From: Apostichopus japonicus
Taxonomy: Eukaryota > Echinodermata > Holothuroidea > Aspidochirotida > Stichopodidae
Assembly: GCF_037975245.1 (NCBI RefSeq)
Contig: NC_092572.1
Coordinates: 8,437,001 to 8,501,000 of the forward strand
Direction of reading: 5' to 3'
DNA length: 64,000 bases
Part shown: positions 35,209 to 46,521 of the stretch, piece by piece
How the letters are laid out: the number at the start of each line of letters is the position of its first letter
Position numbering within the stretch: position 1 is the first letter of the stretch
Notes under the pieces: model-generated
Databases searched by the model: none
What the model was told of the DNA's origin: nothing
The model's input: the letters and a program-made list of their open reading frames with translations, nothing else
Program-made: the position numbers and the translations under genes

Positions 35209-35869
35209 CTGTAAAATTGAATACAGGTGACTTGATTGCAAAACATATTTCCAGAAGCTTATATCACGCCTTATCAACAATGTCACATTCAAACGATAAA
35301 TACAACACTGGCCCTTAAATTCAAGAGAAAGTTTCTTCTCGCACCAAGGAGAATAGCTGCGGCCTTGAATTCCTTCAGATTTTGAAGTATTTTCATGGCA
35401 GCTATGATGGTATCCAAGAATCGAGCAACGTCACAAGCGGCTATGACGAGAAAATCGTGACGTTACCAAACATATTACGTCACAGAGAAAGCAATGACTT
35501 TTATATCTTGAAATAAGCCTGGACATCGACTTGAATATGATTTCTGATGGCGCTTTATTTTACGTTACAAATCTTTCTGAAAATTTGAACTAGTGGGAAA
35601 ATGTTGAACATAACTGATATTCTTAACATAGGCGACGATTGATGTTTTTTCAACCTTTAATGAAGTGGATGAAAATTTGTAGGAAGTACAGAGAGTGTGT
35701 GCAAAATATGACATAATTTTCAACAACAAATGGACAGATCCCTACCATGCTTCCGCCTTCACCCCTCCTTCCCCTTCAACTACCCCCCCCCTACCCCTTC
35801 TCGCAACCCTGCAACTTCATAAGTCCTTCCACGCACCCACTGGTGACTCCGTCCTTTACATCTCAAACA

Positions 35870-37195
35870 ATGTGAGGTATACCAATAGAAATTGCATAAG
35901 GAAGAACGCTGACACAGTGTATCGCCGTGTGTTAAAGCAATGAAGCTTTGGAAAAGTGAGGGCGCTTTGCGTTGTACGGCAAAAAGTCAGATCATTTGTA
36001 CGTCTTCATTGTGCATTCGACTTTGAAATTAAATCTGATTTTACCCTTTTTTTAAGAAAGAGTAGTTGCAATTTTCACGACAGAGAAAGGGTTATGACGA
36101 CCCGAGTGGTAAGTACTTTACTCTTGACTTAAGAACCAACTTTGAAAACTTTTTTTTTTCGTCACTGATGACTCGAGCAAGTGGAGTGTTTTATGCAACT
36201 TTGAATGTCTGTAAAGTGTCATTTCCGGTATCTGAGAGGCACATGGCAAACAATTTCTTGCTTGTATTATTTTAGTGCTCCATTCATGCAGATAGTGTCA
36301 TATTTGTCCCTGGAAAATGCCGTGAAAAATTACACCCCCCCCCCCCGCCCTTCCAACACACCTACTTTGTGTAGTACTTCCATGTTATTGTATGCATGCA
36401 GTTCTCGGTTCTGAATGTTAATGTTGCAAAGTGAGTAGTAGTTTATGCAGGATAACAGACCACAACTTATTAAGTGAGAGTGAACAAAGTTTGATGCATG
36501 TCTATACATTCAGTCACAGTCATCAAAGCATGAGATGTTAGCATTAGTAGTGGATTGAATGTGTCGTTTTGCCTACAAAGCTTTGTCCGAACATGGTTAG
36601 TGAATTAGGCCTTAAAATCATATTTGAGTAAATTTAGGCAAGTGGCCTATAAATTAAATTTACTGTCCAGAACTTACTGGCTAGGCTGAGTAAGCTTTGG
36701 CCTACCTCATAACTCAGATTACTGGCTATATACTGCTGGTGACCTTTCGCCATATAAACAGTGTTGGGAATATGTGTGAAAAGGAGGATTTGTTTGAAAA
36801 TTTGTATAATTCTAGGTATGTTAATAGACGGAAATATTCTAGGCTTAAGTTATGACCTACGCAACCTAAGTTAGACCAAGTGCAAGGCTACGTACATATG
36901 CCTAAGTTATATATGCTAAGCCTATTTTCCTTGTATTGAATTGTTAGTGATATAAGCCCAGGACATAACCGCCAAGCCATGTTATTCTGGGATGTGGATC
37001 TATCGTTAGGGATACAGTTTTAAGTAAAATGAGGTGGTGATAATTTTTTTCATAAGGCTTTAGTCATATCGCATCCGAAAGGACAGCTGTAGCCGGTCAA
37101 TAGGCCTAGGCTAACTATATCCAGGGTCCAGTGAAAGGAAAGCAGCTATAGCAGACGACACTATAGTAAAGTAATTAGATTACTATGTAATTTGG
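35870..37195 (+). repeat. Inverted duplication, arm 1
   Basis: Diverged inverted match to 57,055-58,705, collinear over the whole length. Good anchors are GAGGGCGC...GGCAAAAAGTCAGATCATTTG at about 35,960-36,000 and ACAAAGCTTTGTCCGAACAT at about 36,570. No coding content was recognised. GTTTTAAG at 37,017-37,024 is the unoccupied target of the miniature element inserted in arm 2. Confidence 0.85.
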
Positions 37196-38529
37196 TCTGG
37201 GAAAGAAGTTCAGGAAAACAAAATACAGACATTCATGTGCCTCTATGCCTAAATTAGAAATTAGAAAAGAAACAAAGGTTATTTGCCACGGAACTTAAAT
37301 TCCAAACAAGAGCGGAGGGGGCGGGGGTGGGGAGTTTGAGGGGAGCCCAAAGGAAGAAGAAAACGCAAAAGAGGAAAGTTATTTTGGCAAATGTTGTCAT
37401 GCGTCTATATCAAAATCTTTTAATGATAATTCCTTACAGCTTGACCTAGCCTAGGTCTGTTCCTTATCAAATATTTTATAAGAAGTATAACAAAGACAGT
37501 TTTAAATATGTCATTTTTATTTGATAACTGATTTTCAAAAGTTTAAGTTCGACGAGTTTTAGATTCGAAAATATTCCTTTATTACTTACGAAAGTACAAT
37601 AGACATTCATGTGGTGACAAAAGTTTCCTTTATTACTCACGAAAGTACAACAGACGATGCATGACAAAAGAATTAACTCTATGGGCCCCATGACATATCC
37701 CAGTCACTGGCGGATCCAAGGGGGGGCCAAGGGGGGCCATGCCCCCCCCCCAAAGGTGAGCCAAAAAGTGTTTCCGAACATCCGCTAAATCATATGATTG
37801 GAAATTAAAAAAATCGAGAGGAATAGCAGTGGTAGACTAGTCTAAACCTTTTCGTTTTCTGGTTTAAAATTAAATGCAGAGCTCCCAACTGACCCGCAAT
37901 TCGCGGGAATTAGACCCGCATTCTAACACCCAAACCCGCTGACCCTCACAAGCGTCCGAAAAAACCGCATTGTAATTGTCAAGTATACATAAAAAAAATT
38001 GCATCAAATCTTGACTTAGCAACCATCATTTCTTTAGCATTTAGCATAATAGAGTATAAAACCTCCTTTACAGCATTTCGTCCCCGTTTTCGCGTAGTGG
38101 CGAACGTGCACTTTTGGCGAAATTGAGTTAAATATTGTTCTTACCTACTTCGAGGGTGAAGAATCGGTTGAGCCGGGTTAGAAGTTTTAAAACTGTCTAT
38201 TTTTTTCGTTTTTTTCTGACTCATTTTTGACGAATGTCCACCTAAGACCCACTCTCGTTTTTACATACTGACGAATACTTTAGTCATCATTACAACCACT
38301 CAGTAACACTATTTGTCTAAGGTCCATGCATTTTTGCATATCGACGAATATTACCCTTTGGAACAAGCCGAACATAACAACCATGCCATACTGACTTGAG
38401 AACCAACTAACTGCCATTTGAAAACACCCAGGATTATGGGAAGGTAATATCTTTATTAGTTCACCTCGTCATTTAATTGATTAATACAGTATTCATATAC
38501 TACGGAAGCGTAGAAGGGACATGGTGATG

Positions 38530-39115
38530 AAAGAGAAACAAACTCGTCAAAATGACAAAATTCGGAAAAAGACGTTTTGCCGAGTTTAACAACTCGTCAA
38601 AACGACAAAATTATTAAATTTGCCGAGATGCAACAAGTCGTCAAAATGACAAAATTTTGAAAATTGACGTTTTGCCGAAATACAACAAGTCGTCAAAATG
38701 ACAAAAATTTGAATCTCAACGTTTTGCCGAGATACAACAAGTCGTCAAACTGACAAAAATCTGAAAATTGACGTTTTGCCGAGATACAGCATGTCGTCAA
38801 AATGACAAAATATTGAAAATTGACGTTTTGCTGAGATACAACAAGTCGTCAAAATGAATAAAATCTGAATTTTAACGTTTAGCCGAAATATAACAAGTCG
38901 CCAAAATGAAAAAAATCTGAAAATTGACGTTTTGTTGAGATACGACAACTCGTCAAAATGAGAACAATCTGAATTTTAACGTTTAGCCGAAATATAACAA
39001 GTCGCCAAAATGAAAAAAAAATCTGAAAATTGACGTTTTGTTGAAATACGACAACTCGTCAAAATGAGAACAATCTGAAAATTGACGTTTTGCCGAGATA
39101 CAAATCGTCAAATCG
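38530..39115. repeat. Tandem array, unit about 55 bp, near left end of the nested element
   Basis: About ten copies of a unit with ACAAGTCGTCAAAATGACAA and GAAAATTGACGTTTTGCCGA. The unit contains short opposed GTCAAAA/TTTTGCC-type words. Such arrays near a terminus may be transposase-binding repeats. That role is inference. Confidence 0.9.
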
Positions 39116-39403
39116 TTACAAATGTAACATCTCCCTAAAGAAGTACGGTTTCTCTTAGCTGTTGGCGGCTTTGCTCATCACGAGCATTACTCTAGCCTAA
39201 CTTAAAACTACCTTTTTCTAGCTAAGTAATACCTAGTTACATAATTGAAGGTCACATACTTTTACATGAAACTTTGGAAGGTACTAGCATAGTTTATACT
39301 TAAGTAGTTACTTTGCTACAAAGGACGAGGAGGGGGGGGGGGGGGGCGTTTAGACCGAATTACTAGAAAATCTGTAAAGCAACCTTTTATACTGTCTTGC
39401 CAA

Positions 39404-40449
39404 ATGCTTCAATTAATGAAGGATCTTTTACGATTTATCAAAGAAACATGGCTTATTCATTGGCTGACACAATTTCTTCAAGGATGGCCCAGACAAGTAA
39501 GGTTGGATAAAGGGTTATCGGAAATATTGGAAATAAAGGTTGGTGTGCCTTGGGGTGGGAGGGGGGGGTCCATTATATGCTATATTATTTACTATATATA
39601 CTGATGAAATTAGGTCAAACTCACACATTTCTATAACAAAATATGCCGATGATACTGCTGTATCATGTACAATTCATAAGAGCTCTGTTGAAACTGACCA
39701 ATGAAATTTTCAGTGTTCTGTAAATGACATAGTTCCAACATGTGACCGCAAGACTTTATTGCGTAACTCCCCCCCCCCCCCAAAAAAAAAATTAAAAAAA
39801 ATAAGGGAAATTTGTTTTTGAAAATAAACCATAAAACATGAAGGTCTCATTCTATCAAGGTCGCAACGTATTATTATTATTATTGAGGGATCTGATGTGG
39901 CTAGAACCTCCAAAACTGAGTACTGGGAGTATACAGTGACGACAGTTTGACCTTTTCTTGCAAAGCATTAAGGTATTAAAAAAGTATATTATATAGTATC
40001 TAGTGTGGCTTACGTTGTGTCTTTCTTTAACCAAAATGCTAAGGAAAATGTTTTCAATACTATTATTCTACCCTGGCACATGTGATCTATACAGTGCCTG
40101 CCTGGTACCATTTTATATTGCAAAAAAAAGCAAAGAAAAGAAGACTGAAGTTTCTTAAATACACATCATCTATATTAATTTAGAATACAATATACTTTTA
40201 GAAAAAGTAAATGCTGCTGCAAGACCTGAGTTTACAAGAATGGCTAATAAGATTTACAGTGATCAGAATAACCCTTTGTATACTGTACTGAAAACTCTCC
40301 TGCACAAATCGAGCAGAAATCTAAGAAATCCACACAAAATACCGAACGTAAGTTTACAGCAACTCATTTATTTACCGTGCTGCTTTATACATTCCATTCG
40401 AGCACTTAGAATGTTTGTTATAGTTTGTTTGTTATATCGTTTTATGTAA
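39404..40449 (+). pseudogene. Degraded LINE reverse transcriptase
   Basis: A frameshifted RT: ARQ/PRQVRLDKGLSEILEIKV then GVPWG (the VGVPQG motif), followed after a break by TKYADDTAVSC (39,642-39,653 encode YADD, the catalytic motif). A later frame from about 40,200 (MANKIYSDQNNPLY, then HKIPNVS) resembles the conserved LINE RT tail (SDPxHPL ... TNR). Reading frame breaks and missing upstream domains make it dead. Clade unassigned. Confidence 0.75.
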
Positions 40450-40604
40450 TAACTTTTGTATTAGTAGATGTATTTTATATGATATCCTATCATCTTGACA
40501 TTTTCTCCCTTTTTATATTAGTTATTCTTGGACTGTTTGGTATCCTATCATCTTAAAAAAAAAACTTTTATATGAGTTATTCTTCTTGTTGAGGTGTTAT
40601 ATGA

Positions 40605-40920
40605 CTCCTCTCTATAATTTTTATATGTATACTGGAAGGAAATAAAAAGAAGGAACAACATACTACAGTACATCTTGGAAACACTTGAACAATGGCACAG
40701 TTATTTCCTTCTTTAAATCTGAGGATTCACACGAGGTTGGGTTGGATATTATGAATGTGCCCGTGAGCGTAAGAAATTTTTTATATGTATACTGGAAGGA
40801 AATAAAAAGAAGGAACAACATACTATAGTACAACTTGGAAACACTTGAACAATTGCACAGTTGTTGGGTTGGTTATTATGAATGTGCCTGTGAGCGTAAT
40901 AAAATTTCACATTCCGTTTA
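40605..40920. repeat. Two-copy repeat, unit about 160 bp
   Basis: Copies share TATGTATACTGGAAGGAAAT, AAAAAGAAGGAACAACATAC and GGATATTATGAATGTGCC, with small indels. Located downstream of the LINE relic. Confidence 0.85.
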
Positions 40921-41119
40921 AGGGGATAGTATAGTGGAATAGCTTCCCAAAGCGTTTGAAGGATACTTAGAAACTATCGTCAGAGACATTTCACGTAATA
41001 CACTAACTTGAAAATGAAGAATTGCACACAATTTTCCGTAGTCTGTGTGCTTTATCAGAGTTCCGACTTAACAGATTACGCCACTGGAACTATTATTTTT
41101 GCAACTGCATGTGTTCACA

Positions 41120-41590
41120 TTTCATCATATACCTTGTCTATTTTATACTTTATAGAAAATGGTGGGGGTTCTTTAAAATAAATAGGACCAATATATAACC
41201 CTTTCAGCAGCCGGCTCTCCTTGCCCTCCCTACCTCAACATCTCTCTATCCGACACCCTACATTTCACCCAAGAAACACATACTAAAACACTTACATCCG
41301 CCCATAACCCATACAAATTCCTTGTCTATTTTATACATTGCAACAAAACGTGGGCGTTCTTTTTAAATTAATAAGACCAATATACCACCATTTCAACAGC
41401 CGGCTCTCCTTGCCCTATATACCACCTCCCCTCGTCATATCCGACTCCATCCATGTCACTCAAGAAAAACATACTAAACACGTATGTTGATACCTGCGTA
41501 TAACCCATTCCTTGTCTATTTTATACATTAAAGTAAACCGTGGACATTCTTTTTAAAATTAATAAGACCAATGTACCACCCCTTCGATTA
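41120..41590. repeat. Three-copy repeat, unit about 190 bp
   Basis: Copies begin near 41,133, 41,322 and 41,511 with CCTTGTCTATTTTATAC. The first two share CAGCCGGCTCTCCTTGCCCT. Confidence 0.85.
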
Positions 41591-42241
41591 TTTTCTTCTA
41601 TCGTAAGGTTATTCCACCTAACCCCCCCCCCCCCTTCCTCTCCCCATGTGACAGTGAACATTCACGGTGTACCCTATGGCTACTACACACAAAAGTGACG
41701 AATACAAGTCTGTGACAGGACGAAACCTCAAAATTTAGTTCTAGCACAGTGATCAATGTGTGGCGAATGTCTAAAATTAACTGAAAATGACATGACATAA
41801 CGACGAATATGTTTACACTAAAATTACTACTATGTAAGAAATTTCAGCAACAAACATGAGAACTCAAAGTTCTATTTGTTATATTTAAAATATTGACAAC
41901 TTTCGGTAAAAAAAGATCCTCTTTTAGTTACGCTATACTAAAGTCAAAATATGAAAATCTTTAGAGCGCGTTTTCTCAAAACTCACATTTTGAACATTCG
42001 TCACTACGCCAGAACGGGGACGATTTGATTGGTCAATTGCTCGTCGATTGCATGCAAAATCCGCTCTATTGCACGCTATGATGATAGAACCATGCGTTAT
42101 ACTTTTTTGGTAGCACTTTTTTCAATGGTAAGAGAGCAGAGAAACCTGTCTGTTCAAAACAATCTGTTGCATGAGTGCATTTTACATCCAATTATATCCA
42201 AATTTGAAGGTGTTGTATAAAACAAATAATGAATGGTAATT

Positions 42242-42280
42242 TGTTCCATTCAACTCGGCTGCGCCTCGTTGAATGGAACA
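42242..42280. repeat. Perfect 13-bp stem hairpin
   Basis: TGTTCCATTCAAC and GTTGAATGGAACA flank the 13-nt loop TCGGCTGCGCCTC. It lies in the right part of the 5.2-kb hAT. Confidence 0.85.
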
Positions 42281-42893
42281 TTCCATCTTTCAACTCATGA
42301 AATATTTGCACTATTGCACTGATCATAACCAATCATTATTTGTATACTATTCAATTTATTGATGTTACACACAAAAAAATGCATATATCTCAGAAAATTT
42401 TGGGTGACAAAAGCCTTTCTAAGTGCCACCATTTTACATGTAGGCATCACCAGGATTCCAAAAAAAAATTCAAAAGGGGAGGGGGACACCCCCTCCCCTT
42501 ATACCCCCCCCCCCAGGACGGCGATTCGTGGCATGGACAAGCATTTGCCTTCTCAAGAGTTGGGAGCTATGTAAATGTATGAGCATGAGGATTTACAGTT
42601 TAACACCATTTTGCAGTTACAGGCTGGTTGTAAGAAATTTATAACCTATGAGAAATCAAATTTCTTGAGAAAGATGATCTCAACTTTGTTTTATAAATAT
42701 TTTAGAAAATTACACCTGGGAAACATTTTTTTTAGAAGTAAATTAACATCACCATTGTACACTTTTGTCGCACCAAATTGCATATGAGGGCATTCAGAAA
42801 TAGAAAATTTTCCAAAGACCCCTCCCCCATATCACTCTAATGCCACTTTGGCCCCTCCCAAACAATGGCCCTGGATCCGCCAGTGATCCCAGT

Positions 42894-44853
42894 TTGATCG
42901 AATACAGTACATATTAAAGAAGTTCATAACTTTCCATGCGATTAACTATCACGTACCATTATCTGGTGTCATATAAAATATAATACACGATACCATTTAC
43001 AAACTAGGGCTTCTAAATAGGTGGCCCACGGGCACGGGTAACGTAATTATAGCTGCACTTTGATGAAAAGTGTATGTCCATACTTTATATCCTAGCAGTC
43101 GTTTCTAAAAATGTCTTTAGACAATAGTCAATCAGTCTTCCTTAAACTAGAGGAAAGTCTCTTAAATATGTTTTTCTTTATTATCATATTCATAATATAT
43201 ACAGGATGCTGAAATGGAGCATTATATTATCCTATCTATAGTGAATCCTATCTCACTTCCAATCAAGATTTAATCTATCAAACCGCTATAAGTTATATCT
43301 TCCTTCCGACCAAACTGAAATAACCTTTGTTTAAATCCTTCATGACCAAGAAAGAAATTACCTGCTGTTTCTCTCCAATTACGGTTTGTCAAACGACGGA
43401 ACTTAATAAAGAGATTGTATTGCAAATAATCTCGACGAATTTGACCAGCTGGGTGTTGTTATGGCCATAACGACTCCCTGGTTTGACCTTCCATCAATAC
43501 ACTGCTTATATGTGCTCAAACAATAAAGAGGAAGTTAAAAACATATAGATGATTTGTTTACATTATCAACAGATGATTATTTAAAAATGTGATTAAAATT
43601 GTCCATTTCAGAAATAAAATGCTATTGACATATCCTATCCATATCGAATGGTATAGCTCGGCCCTCCCCGACTTTTGCATTTTGCCAGGAAGGCTACGGC
43701 CATAAATAAGATATTTTTTTCACCGAAACTATATTCTATTATAAAATACCATAATGATGTATAGTTCATTAATTGTTAAGTTTATATCCTTAAATGAATT
43801 TAAAAGTAAAAAACAAAGAAATTAAAAGTAGTATATATAAGATACGTTATGAATGCGGTTAATAGGCCTATTTAGCCGAAAAGTATCTGTGATCGAAAAT
43901 TATTATTCAGAATTGAATACAATTCATTAAGGATTCGCTCATTAACCGTCACTTGGTGACAGAAGTAATGTGATGTACATTATTTTGATCAAGTGCTATC
44001 ATATTTTGAGCGGCACTCCGTATATATAACGTTGGTAAGAGCTTTGGCTTATCGCCAGAGACAGCTTGCCTAGCATATGTAATCTACATATATAGGACGT
44101 CCCATGGCTGTATGTAATTTCCAGGTCCAGGTCTTTAACTTATAATGGTCTACGAAACGGCTGTTAGTAGCCTACAGTCGGTCCTCGACTACAACCTTTT
44201 CCAGAGCGGATCCAGGATTTTATAATGGGACATTTAACCCCCCCCCCCCTTCCAAAAAAAAAACCATAAACCAGACACACACAAACGTTTTTTTTTTTTC
44301 TTTATTCCACGTACTCCGTATCATATTCTAACCTCTGCCGCGGGGCCTAACTTGGAGTGAGGTACGGAAGCGTATACAAGCCATTATGCCACAGCGAAAA
44401 CTAATTTATGAACTCATGTGTAAAGAATTGTTTACTTTGTAGACATGCCCTCGTCCAAGATGCAAGAGTTTGCTAAACGTATTACGTTTTCTTTTTCAAA
44501 CTCTGGAATGCAACAAAATATCATAACATATTATATCTTTGATAACTATATCAAAAAAATAACAATAAGAAGAATAGATTGTGATGACGTGTCAAATATA
44601 AGCCCATTAGTATACGATAGACAACTTGCCGCCTAGCATCTCCAACGCTGAATATTAAAACAGAGGAAACACCTTGTAACCAGACTTGCATAGTGAGTGC
44701 GTACGAGTACTCTTATTACCATAGCGTATTTACCTGTACTCGTACTTGTGTACTCCAACTCGTCGCGTACTCGGGCTTTCTCAATAGGCCTACTATTATC
44801 GTAACTAATGCACTATTTCGTAATCGTACCCATAAACTTATAGCCTTGTAAGC
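42894..44853. other. Intergenic stretch, no gene seen
   Basis: AT-rich sequence with one fragment (about 44,205-44,260) starting CAGAGCGGATCCAGGATTTT that looks like the left end of a hAT element without a visible partner. No exon supported. Confidence 0.5.
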
Positions 44854-46232
44854 CAGGGGCGTGTCCAGGATTTTCCAATAGGGGGGGGGGGGGCGCCAGG
44901 CATGAATGATCGCCGTCCTGGGGGATGGGTCTAAGGGGAGGGGTGTACAATTTTTGCTTTCGAAGAAGGGCTTAAATGCAAAATGGTGTCATATGCATGG
45001 GCGGCGATCAGTACTTCCGAGTGGGGGGGGGGGGGGGGATATGACCTTGTTGACTATCTAAGCGTAGCGCCACCATGAGTTGGCGCGAAGCGTACAAGAA
45101 AATGTTGGGATTAACAAACCCTCTAGATGGCCGGAAACGGCACTTCCCGAGGTTTCCAAGCGGCATATACCCAACTTTAAAATAGGGATGTCATGTCCGA
45201 AATATCTCATATTCAGGATCCAAAATACTTTTTTTTTAATTTCGGGTGTTATTTTGGGAAAATTGCCCCTGTCAATCTTGTTTCAGGCGCAACGTTAGAA
45301 TGTTCGAGAGCTCTTTTATATTATTCGATGAAGAAAATGGCCTCATGCAGGCTATTATAGGCCTATACACATGCAATACACAATTACACATAGTTACATT
45401 CCTAGGTACCGATTGCTAGGGCATCCAGGTGAAACGTGTATTAAGCATTACCCTGGTTACATGAGATTCTCAGCTGTTCGAGGGAACATGTACGTGTGTA
45501 GGCCTACTATAGGGCCTATATGAATACTATGAGGGTGCATATATGTACTATATCAATACCGTGGGCGCAATAATACATTTTGTTGTTATAGGGCCAATGA
45601 AGCCTACAGTCAACTATTTTTGCTTTATAAAGACGCTTTATTTGAAAAGATCGCACTGCGTTTATGGTAGGCGAGAAATGAAGCTAAAAAAGAGCCGTAC
45701 ATTAACGAAGATGCATAAATGTAGGCATGAAAATATTCTTATCCCTGGCATTTGGTGGGGGGGGGGGATATGGTGCATTACATCCCCTCCACCCATTTTC
45801 ATGGGGGGATATATCCCCCCTCCACCCATTTTCATGGGGGGATATATCCCCCCTCCACCCAGGATCGCCGCCCATGGCCATATGTGATCCATTTTTCGAC
45901 CTTAATAATAAGCAACATTTCCAGTAAATATGGACACAAAATGCACAATTTAGTATGGCTGGCATGTCACTTAGTGTTTATAGTGATAATACAAACACAA
46001 TTACCATCTATGTTTCTAAAACTATTATGCCGCCGAACTTCGCCAGAACCTTTTTTTGGCAAACAAAAAATAAAGTATACGGGAGGGGGGGGGGGGGGTT
46101 GAGCGATCACCGACATCTCACATAAAGGTCGTCATCAATTTTTTTTTTTTTTTTTTGCTAAACTTTTTTTTTTTTGGTGACGGCCAATAGGGGGGGGGCG
46201 CGCCTGTTGCGCCCCCCCTGGATACGCCCCTG
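44854..46232. mobile_element. hAT-like element with 5-bp TSD
   Basis: Left end CAGGGGCGTGTCCAGGA and right end CCTGGATACGCCCCTG form TIRs. TAAGC flanks both sides (44,849-44,853; 46,233-46,237). The same terminus type with a 5-bp TSD recurs at 58,755-61,147. Interior is G/C-run rich with no transposase frame and includes a nested insertion. Confidence 0.8.
44996..45876. mobile_element. Nested 0.9-kb miniature element
   Basis: Perfect 14-bp termini CATGGGCGGCGATC/GATCGCCGCCCATG, flanked by GTCATATG and GCCATATG (7 of 8 identical). Contains a short tandem repeat of CCTCCACCCATTTTCATGGG (about 45,785-45,865) and a TTGGCGCGAAGCGTACAAGA module shared with later elements. Confidence 0.8.
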
Positions 46233-46379
46233 TAAGCTATTCGGCTCACACCAAGTGAAATTCTACTTGTACTGGTTCACGTTCTCCAAGTTGTACTCAG
46301 TCCTTCCCCAGTGTGTTTGTAACCGATATAGTTTCTTACGTTGCTTTACTAACGTGTTTGTTTGCAGAGATGGCACGTT

Positions 46380-46521
46380 TTATCAGATGGACTGCCACAA
46401 CAATAGAAAATCGATCACCATGCCGAAGAAGCGAATCAGAGAGAGAGAGGAGGAGATAGTGCAGTCTTTTGTGTTCACATCTCCACAAAGCATCTCAGCA
46501 ATGGACAAAAATCGATATTAG
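46380..46521 (+). CDS. Possible orphan terminal exon
   Basis: After GTTTGTTTGCAG, about 160 nt stay open to TAG and are less AT-rich than their surroundings (DGTFYQMDCHNNRKSITMPK, then KRIREREEEIVQSFVF). No family recognised and no partner exon found. It may be a non-coding relic beside the transposon insertion. Confidence 0.2.

Larger units (their letters stand above)
38079..42022. mobile_element. 3.9-kb inverted-repeat element nested in the hAT
   Basis: Ends are CGTCCCCGTTTTCGCGTAGT and, reverse-complemented, CGTCCCCGTTCTGGCGTAGT; similarity continues to about 32 bp (about 27 matches). ATTT flanks both ends (38,075-38,078; 42,023-42,026), a possible 4-bp TSD. The superfamily is unknown to me. 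No transposase was recognised. It contains an approximately ten-copy subterminal array and a LINE relic. Confidence 0.75.
37705..42885. mobile_element. 5.2-kb hAT-type insertion with perfect 8-bp TSD
   Basis: Left terminus CACTGGCGGATCCA and right terminus TGGATCCGCCAGTG form terminal inverted repeats. ATCCCAGT flanks both sides exactly (37,697-37,704 and 42,886-42,893). 8-bp TSDs and CA...TG termini are hAT hallmarks. No transposase frame survives. The interior is a nest: a second element at 38,079-42,022, a LINE relic and several tandem arrays. Confidence 0.9.

Noticed and set aside
45543-45965. Overlapping frames with Gly/Pro/His-rich repeats
   Set aside because: Translations of a short tandem repeat inside a nested transposon.
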